DNA of 64,000 nt, from positions 3,596,001 through 3,660,000 of the forward strand of contig OZ243944.1 of the NCBI GenBank assembly GCA_965214295.1, in the 5' to 3' direction. The translations under genes and the position numbers were made by a program. Positions 59,125-64,000 of the stretch are shown here, piece after piece. Source of the stretch: JAJDUF01 sp965214295. Its GTDB lineage: Bacteria > Chloroflexota > UBA11872 > UBA12225 > JAJDUF01. Below the pieces are notes generated by a model. The model was given only the letters and a program-made list of their open reading frames with translations, had not been told where the DNA came from and made no database searches. Each line of letters begins with the position of its first letter. Position 1 is the stretch's first letter.

Positions 59125-60795
59125 ATGATAGACGTGCTGATTCAGGGCGGGAAGGTGATTGACGGGACGGGCGCCCCCTGGTTTCGGGCCGATGTCGCCA
59201 TCCAAGAGGGCAAGATCGTTGCCGTCGAACGTCGGCCGACGACCGACCGGAACGGTCAGCCGGAGGGAGTCGCAGCCGCCACCGTGCTCGACGCCACCGG
59301 CTGCTTCGTCACTCCGGGGTTCATTGACCCCCATACCCACTCCGACCTGCCGCTCTTGGTCAACCCACCGGCGGAGAGTCAGATACGGCAAGGTGTGACC
59401 ACGGTCGTCATCGGCAACTGCGGCAGTGCCCCGGCGCCGGTCGGACCGCTCGATGGCGCCTTCCTCAAGCGCAGGATCGGCGAGCGGGCCGCCGGCCAAG
59501 GTCTGCGGCGCGACTGGCGGACCTTCGGCGAATACTGCGACCGGCTGCGCCGGCAAGGTGTGGCCGTCAACGTGGCGCCCCTGGCCGGCCACGCCACCCT
59601 GCGAGGTGAAGTCATGGGGATGGAGCGCCGTCCGCCCACTGCCGACGAGCTGGCAGCGATGTGTCGCCTCCTGGAGGAGGCCCTAGACGACGGAGTCTTC
59701 GGCGTCTCCACCGGACTGATCTACCCGCCTAGCTCGTATGCGGACACGGACGAGATTGTCGCCTTGGCCGAGGTCGCGGCGCGGCGTGGGGGACTGTATT
59801 TCAGCCATATCCGCGGTGAGGGCGACACGCTCCTCGACGCCGTAGACGAGGCAATCGAGGTCGGTCGCCGCGCGGAGCTGCCGGTGCAGATCGCCCACCA
59901 TAAGGCGGCGCGCCCGCCCAACTGGGGCAAGACGGTCCAAACGCTGGAGATGATGGAGGCCGCCCGGTCCGGCGGTGTGGACGTGGCCTATGACGCCTAT
60001 CCCTACATCGCCAGCAGCTCGGGGCTTGGCTCGCTCCTGCCCGACTGGGCACACGAAGGCGGCGCACCGGCCAAAGCCGCACGGATGGTGCCAGGTGTGG
60101 TGCGGCCTTGGCCGGTGCCAGGGCTCCTCGCCCGCCTGCGTAGCCCGTCCGAGCGCCAGCGCGTCGTCGCCGGCATCCGCGAGCGCGCCGCCGGCATGGA
60201 GGGCTGGCACACGGTCATCGTCTCGTGGGTACCAACGGCGGTACACAAGCATTGGGAGGGGCAGACCATCGAGCAGATCGGCGCATCGCTGGGCCTCAAC
60301 GGGGAGGAGACAGTGGCCCATGTGCTGGACACGCTAGGCGGTGCGGCGCATATGGTCTACTTCCAGCTCGACGAGGCGGACGTGCGCCGGGTGCTCGCGC
60401 ACCCCTTGGGCATGATCGGCTCCGACGGCAGCGTCGCGGCGCCCTACGGGCCACTGTCCGCGGGCAAGCCCCATCCCCGCTGCTATGGGACGCATCCTCG
60501 CGTCTTGGGCCGGTACGTGCGCGAGACTCGGCTGCTCACCTGGGAGGAGGCGATCCGCAAGATGACCAGCGCCCCGGCGCAGCGTCTCGGCCTCGCCGCC
60601 AAGGGGATCGTCCGGGCCGGACTGGACGCCGATCTGGTCGTGTTCGATCCGGCGACGGTCAGCGACCGCGCCACTTTCGACGAGCCACACCAATACCCGG
60701 AGGGCATCGAGCACGTGCTGGTGAACGGCGAGCTTGTCGTGAGCAGCGGCAACCACCTCGGCACACTGCCGGGCCAAGTCCTCACCCGGCCATAG
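59125..60795 (+). CDS. N-acyl-D-amino-acid deacylase / D-aminoacylase (amidohydrolase)
   Basis: 556 residues. Starts DVLIQGGKVIDGTGAPWFRA. Metal ligands: HTH in FIDPHTHSDLPLL, His in SHIRGEGD, His in IAHHKAARPPNWGK, Asp in GSDGSVAAPYGP. The C-terminal block KPHPRCYGTHPRVLGRYVRE is typical of D-aminoacylase. It hydrolyses N-acyl-D-amino acids or related amides. About 18 residues encoded by a 52-bp palindrome (60065-60116) interrupt the conserved stretch WAHEGG..LLARLRSP. Confidence 0.93.
   Translation: MIDVLIQGGKVIDGTGAPWFRADVAIQEGKIVAVERRPTTDRNGQPEGVAAATVLDATGCFVTPGFIDPHTHSDLPLLVNPPAESQIRQGVTTVVIGNCGSAPAPVGPLDGAFLKRRIGERAAGQGLRRDWRTFGEYCDRLRRQGVAVNVAPLAGHATLRGEVMGMERRPPTADELAAMCRLLEEALDDGVFGVSTGLIYPPSSYADTDEIVALAEVAARRGGLYFSHIRGEGDTLLDAVDEAIEVGRRAELPVQIAHHKAARPPNWGKTVQTLEMMEAARSGGVDVAYDAYPYIASSSGLGSLLPDWAHEGGAPAKAARMVPGVVRPWPVPGLLARLRSPSERQRVVAGIRERAAGMEGWHTVIVSWVPTAVHKHWEGQTIEQIGASLGLNGEETVAHVLDTLGGAAHMVYFQLDEADVRRVLAHPLGMIGSDGSVAAPYGPLSAGKPHPRCYGTHPRVLGRYVRETRLLTWEEAIRKMTSAPAQRLGLAAKGIVRAGLDADLVVFDPATVSDRATFDEPHQYPEGIEHVLVNGELVVSSGNHLGTLPGQVLTRP
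60065..60116. repeat. 52-bp palindromic element inserted in frame in the D-aminoacylase gene
   Basis: CACCGGCCAAAGCCGCAC pairs with GTGCGGCCTTGGCCGGTG (17 of 18). The core GGATGGTGCCAGGTGT matches the glmS element exactly. Confidence 0.85.
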
Positions 60796-60877
60796 TGGCT
60801 AGTGGTCAGTGGTCTCCATCCCCTGCAGGGGCGTCCCTTGTGAGCGCCCTAGCTCTCTCACCCCAGCCTCGCCCAAC

Positions 60878-61001
60878 GGAGACTTTTGCATAACTCCCAG
60901 GACAGCGTGCTCAGTGGCCATGACTCCATGCCCGCTAACCTGGGAGGGCCGATGTTTGCATTCCGGCGAAAGCCGGAATGACGATTTATGCAAAGGTCTC
61001 C
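60878..61001. mobile_element. 124-bp MITE-like element, copy B
   Basis: Ends GGAGACTTTTGCATAA / TTATGCAAAGGTCTCC. The interior matches copy A (34189-34312) in reverse orientation, including ATTCCGGCGAAAGCCGGAAT. The same length of 124 bp. Confidence 0.85.
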
Positions 61002-61070
61002 TTTCGCGGGAAGCCATACCCCCCTGCCCAGCGGAGGACCCTAGGGGGCCGGTGCTGATGTTCGTGCAGT

Positions 61071-61208
61071 TCAGGTGGATGGCTTAGGCTTCTGCGATGG
61101 CGGCAACTTCCCCCCTGGGGGTTTACTCGAGTCCCAGCGTTTGGGCGGCCTCACCTTCGGCGCCATCGTTGACCTACCACCCTTATTGCGAGCATCGTTG
61201 GCTGGCAT
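61071..61208 (-). CDS. Small basic protein, 45 residues
   Basis: ATG 61208 follows AAGGAGGAG at ideal spacing and lies 22 bases after the stop of the membrane protein gene. The protein is rich in Lys, Pro, Gly and Ser (PKVRPPKRWDSSKPPGGKLP) with no hydrophobic segment. It is probably cotranscribed with the upstream membrane protein. Family unknown. Confidence 0.55.
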   Translation of the reverse strand: MPANDARNKGGRSTMAPKVRPPKRWDSSKPPGGKLPPSQKPKPST

Positions 61209-61230
61209 ATCTCCTCCTTGGATCGTTGCG

Positions 61231-61902
61231 TCAGCCACGATCCATTATATCGTAGACCGTGGTTGCACTCCAGCCTTCAGGAGTTGAAGACGATTGTGAG
61301 AACTGCGAGTTGTGGAAGTATGTGTAGATCATAACCGACTCGATATCCGCTAATATCACGAATTCGCAAGTTTCTTGATGTGATTCACTAGGCTCTACGA
61401 TTAACACATCCTTTTCCCAAGTGCGTGGAGCTTCGTCGAGGGTCGGCCATTGGAGATTATCATACTCCCTGTCTCTGAACACCTGAGCATACAAGGCTTC
61501 GACTTCATCCTCTGATACGGGGGATATTTTCTGCAAAAGAAAGAATGCTTCGCGAAACTCCATCTTGACCTTTGAGCTGTTATGCAAGACTGCGGTTACG
61601 GCGATGTGAACGTAGCTGTCACCGACGGGCCGGTGTGAGACCTCGTTGGTGATCGTGAGATGCGGCTCGGATTCTCTGAATACCTGCCATTTGTAGGCGG
61701 CAAAGATGCCGCCGGCTATGATTGCAAAAGCGGTGACGACCGACTGGATCACGCCGGCCAAGTCCTTGAGCTTGCCCGTGCCAGTCAAGGTGAGATTCAG
61801 CGCGACAAGGGTGCCGATCAGCAAGACCAGGACGACCCCTACGATCATCGCTCCCCGCCCCGCCTGACCTTGCGGCAGACGGATTTTGCTCAACCGTCCC
61901 AT
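61231..61902 (-). CDS. Hypothetical membrane-anchored protein with two helices
   Basis: About 223 residues from ATG 61902; the longer frame to 62553 runs through the aldo/keto reductase gene and is discarded. Two hydrophobic segments follow a basic start: MIVGVVLVLLIGTLVALNL and VIQSVVTAFAIIAGGIFAAY. The rest is a soluble domain, partly beta (EPHLTITNEVSHRPVGDSYV, VTAVLHNSSKVKMEFREAFF). Composition is more AT-rich than the neighbours. No family recognised; it resembles small membrane proteins seen near defence or mobile genes. Confidence 0.7.
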   Translation of the reverse strand: MGRLSKIRLPQGQAGRGAMIVGVVLVLLIGTLVALNLTLTGTGKLKDLAGVIQSVVTAFAIIAGGIFAAYKWQVFRESEPHLTITNEVSHRPVGDSYVHIAVTAVLHNSSKVKMEFREAFFLLQKISPVSEDEVEALYAQVFRDREYDNLQWPTLDEAPRTWEKDVLIVEPSESHQETCEFVILADIESVMIYTYFHNSQFSQSSSTPEGWSATTVYDIMDRG

Positions 61903-61982
61903 GCTCAGTTGCCCACGCTCCAACTGCCTTGCCGTCTTATCCTGTCCATCCTGTGGATACCCGCCCTCTCCCCGTGCCGCCG

Positions 61983-62957
61983 CTACACGGGCACGAGCGT
62001 CATGGCCTGGTCCTTGAGGAAAGGGCGTTGCAGGCCAATGGCACGGAGCCGCTCGATTGTGTCCACCGGGAGGCGCGGCAGCGTTGCCACCGTCAAGTTG
62101 GCCTCCAGCTCGGCGACGTTCGCCGATCCCGGGATGACGCACGTGACCCGCGGATCGTCCAAGAGATACCGCAGCGCCAGCTGCGGCAGCGAGTAGCCCG
62201 TCTCGGCCAGCACCTCCCGTAGGACGGCCGCTGCCGGGGCGGAGTCCCCGGGATACCGCACGCCTTGGGCGGCCAGGGCTGCCAACGAAACCAGGCGTCC
62301 GGCGTACAGGGGGGTGGCCACGACCACCGCGGTGTTGGTCCGCTCGGCCACCGGCAGGACCGTGTGCCGAGCAGCGTTCATCAGCAGGTTGTAGTGGCTG
62401 GCGATCTCCACGCTGTCGAGCGGGGCATGCTCCAGGCACCGCTGGAGATGCGGCGACCAATGGCTCGTCACGCCAATGTACTTGCACCCGCCCTGTTCGC
62501 GGATTTTGAGCAGCGCCTCGTAGGCCATACCCTTCCCGAATACGTCGTGCCATTCTCGGCGCCGGTCCGCTGCCAGGTCGCGCCAGCCGGGGATGCCGTG
62601 GATTTGCAGCACATGCACCGAGTCGCGCCGTAGATGCCGCAAGGTCTCGTCGAAGCCACGCATGCAGTTGTCGTAGGAATAGTCCCGGAGGTTGTCCGTG
62701 GGACCACTGAGCTTGGCGCCGATCATGATCTCGTCGTCGGGGACGTGGGCAAAGGCTGCACCCAACAGCGCGTCGGCCTCGCCGGCGCCATAGAGCGGCG
62801 CGGTGTCGAAGAAGCGCACCCCTAGCTCATATGCTCGTTGCAGCGTTGCTAGGGCCGTCGGGCGATCTACGCCCATGTCGCTGGTGATGCGGTAGCAGCC
62901 CATCCCGATCTCGGGAACCGGCTGGCGATCATAGCCGAAGGGCCGTGTGCGGATCAT
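61983..62957 (-). CDS. Aldo/keto reductase
   Basis: 324 residues from ATG 62957, preceded by GGGAGAAG; the upstream extension would translate REP-like sequence. NADPH-dependent carbonyl reductase of the TIM-barrel AKR superfamily: FFDTAPLYGAGEADALLG (catalytic Asp and Tyr), MIGAKLSG (Lys), LQIHGIPG (His), GVTSHWSPHLQ and the coenzyme site VIPGSANVAELEAN. Resembles L-fucose or D-threo-aldose dehydrogenase-type members. Lies next to a divergent Gfo/Idh/MocA gene, consistent with sugar catabolism. Confidence 0.9.
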   Translation of the reverse strand: MIRTRPFGYDRQPVPEIGMGCYRITSDMGVDRPTALATLQRAYELGVRFFDTAPLYGAGEADALLGAAFAHVPDDEIMIGAKLSGPTDNLRDYSYDNCMRGFDETLRHLRRDSVHVLQIHGIPGWRDLAADRRREWHDVFGKGMAYEALLKIREQGGCKYIGVTSHWSPHLQRCLEHAPLDSVEIASHYNLLMNAARHTVLPVAERTNTAVVVATPLYAGRLVSLAALAAQGVRYPGDSAPAAAVLREVLAETGYSLPQLALRYLLDDPRVTCVIPGSANVAELEANLTVATLPRLPVDTIERLRAIGLQRPFLKDQAMTLVPV

Positions 62958-62994
62958 CGCTCTTCTCCCATAGTGCCTCCCCGCTCGCCGGCGA

Positions 62995-63045
62995 CGCCGC
63001 GCCCGGCCGCCGGACTGCGGCTTGCGCCGCAGTGACGCGGTGAGG
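62995..63045. repeat. REP-like palindromes upstream of the aldo/keto reductase
   Basis: Contains CTGCGGCTTGCGCCGCAGTG, a member of the widespread GCGGC-N-GCCGC family. Confidence 0.55.
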
Positions 63046-63154
63046 GCCAGTCCCGTCATGGCGGCACACGCTGCCATCCAGACCGCCTGACAACCGGCTC
63101 CCGACGGTTGGTCGTCACGGTATCATAACGGCATCAAGACGATGAGGTGGAGCG

Positions 63155-64000
63155 ATGGCGAGCAATTCGGGTGAGCAGCCGATCCGGTTTGGCTTCTTCG
63201 GCTATGGATTCATCGCGGGGGCGCACGCGCAGGCATTAGCCGACGTACCCGGTGCCGAGGTGACGGCCGTGTGTGGGCCACGCCAGGCGCCCGCGCAGGA
63301 GTTCGCCGAGCGATTCGGCGTTGAGCTAGTCACGCCGGACCCGCAGGAGATGCTCGCCGCGGACATTGACGCCGTGGTGATCTGCACCCCCGACGACGCC
63401 CACCACGAACAGGTGCTGGCCGCGGCGGCGGCGGGCAAGCACCTCTTCTGTGAGAAGCCGGTCGCCATGAACCTCGCGGAGGCCAGCGAGATGGTCGCGG
63501 CGTGCGAGCGGGCGAACGTGCGGACGATGACCGGCTTCCTGCTCCCCTACGCGCCCATCGCGCAGGAATTGGTGCGGCGGGTCCGGGGCGGCGAGTTCGG
63601 CGAGCTGATTAGCATTCACACCCAACGCTACAACCCACGACTGCTCGGAGCGGCGCTGACGGCCCAGTGGCGCTACGACGCCGCGCGTAGCTCGGCCGGC
63701 GTGTTGAGCGATCTCGGCTCGCACATGCTCAACTTCTCGGTGCTCATCGGCGGTCCGATCACCCATATCGCCGCCAGCCTGCGGACGGTGGTCAAGGAGG
63801 TGCCCGACCCGGCCAGCGGGGGCATGATGCCGCTGACACTGGACGACGACGTGGTGCTGGCCCTGCGCTTTGCTTCCGGCGTCCACGGGACGATTGCGAC
63901 CAGCCGCGTCGGCCACGTGGACTCGGACAAGCCGTTGGGCCGCTCGATGATCCAGATCAACGGGACGAAAGCAGCCGTCGTCACCGATGGACTAGAGCAT
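63155..64000 (+). CDS. Gfo/Idh/MocA-family oxidoreductase, 3' end beyond window
   Basis: 282 codons are present and the frame is open at the window edge. ATG 63155 follows GGTGGAGCG. Rossmann motif FGFFGYGFIAGAHAQAL, the signature HLFCEKPVAMN, and the domain 2 block SSAGVLSDLGSHMLNF with the conserved Gly-x-x-x-Asp-x-x-x-His. NAD(P)-dependent sugar dehydrogenase is the likely class. Divergent from the aldo/keto reductase gene. Confidence 0.9.
   Translation, partial: MASNSGEQPIRFGFFGYGFIAGAHAQALADVPGAEVTAVCGPRQAPAQEFAERFGVELVTPDPQEMLAADIDAVVICTPDDAHHEQVLAAAAAGKHLFCEKPVAMNLAEASEMVAACERANVRTMTGFLLPYAPIAQELVRRVRGGEFGELISIHTQRYNPRLLGAALTAQWRYDAARSSAGVLSDLGSHMLNFSVLIGGPITHIAASLRTVVKEVPDPASGGMMPLTLDDDVVLALRFASGVHGTIATSRVGHVDSDKPLGRSMIQINGTKAAVVTDGLEH

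Noticed and set aside
61903..62553. Long N-terminal extension of the two-helix membrane protein
   Set aside because: It is an out-of-frame reading of the aldo/keto reductase gene.

Overview
The window is about 64 kb of GC-rich chromosome (roughly 65% G+C by eye). Three things point to a selenocysteine-decoding member of the Chloroflexota, perhaps Thermomicrobia/Sphaerobacter-like: T-box leaders on aminoacyl-tRNA synthetase genes, the style of the GT39/YfhO membrane proteins, and very abundant short palindromic repeats. This is inference; no rRNA gene lies in the window.

Layout. 1-11 kb: the 3' part of glmS, a small Spx/ArsC-family gene with an in-frame UGA followed by a textbook bacterial SECIS hairpin, a minus-strand operon of three large membrane proteins (YfhO-like and two GT39-like), and sppA. 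11-16.4 kb: an AT-richer 1805-codon gene for a sacsin-like GHKL ATPase with tandem internal repeats and a C-terminal DUF3883-like domain, probably horizontally acquired. 16.5-27.3 kb: tRNA-Trp(CCA), an MBL-fold relative, pyrG, a possible small RNA, an L,D-transpeptidase, uvrC, and a marR-ABC-ABC exporter operon with a clear promoter and operators. 27.7-44 kb: an MFS transporter between two direct repeats, a primary-type sigma factor behind a long structured leader, and core translation genes (rpmI-rplT-trmH, T-box-pheS, pheT, T-box-thrS), then asd and another MFS protein. 44-64 kb: an accessory catabolic region. It holds two BNR/sialidase-fold proteins and a selenoprotein reductase cluster grdB-grdE-grdC-grdA, with in-frame UGA plus SECIS in grdB and grdA and no grdD. 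A 1266-aa nuclease-like protein, a phosphotransferase, two Gfo/Idh/MocA oxidoreductases, a TIM-barrel isomerase, an N-acyl-D-amino-acid deacylase and an aldo/keto reductase follow.

Two themes stand out. First, three UGA-decoded selenoproteins sit in one window, including a Sec-x-x-Cys Spx/ArsC protein; all three SECIS hairpins have GG-bearing loops. Second, families of about 45-127 bp palindromic elements are present both between genes and in frame inside conserved coding sequences (glmS, pheS, pheT, a GT39 protein, a sialidase-like protein, a D-aminoacylase). There they add roughly 15-43 residues, much as Rickettsia palindromic elements do. One 127-bp nested element occurs twice at exactly the same length, in opposite orientation, once coding and once intergenic. 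A separate 124-bp MITE-like element also occurs twice.

Coordinates of starts were adjusted from the longest open frames where a Shine-Dalgarno sequence, family alignment or 4-base stop/start overlap supports a shorter protein.
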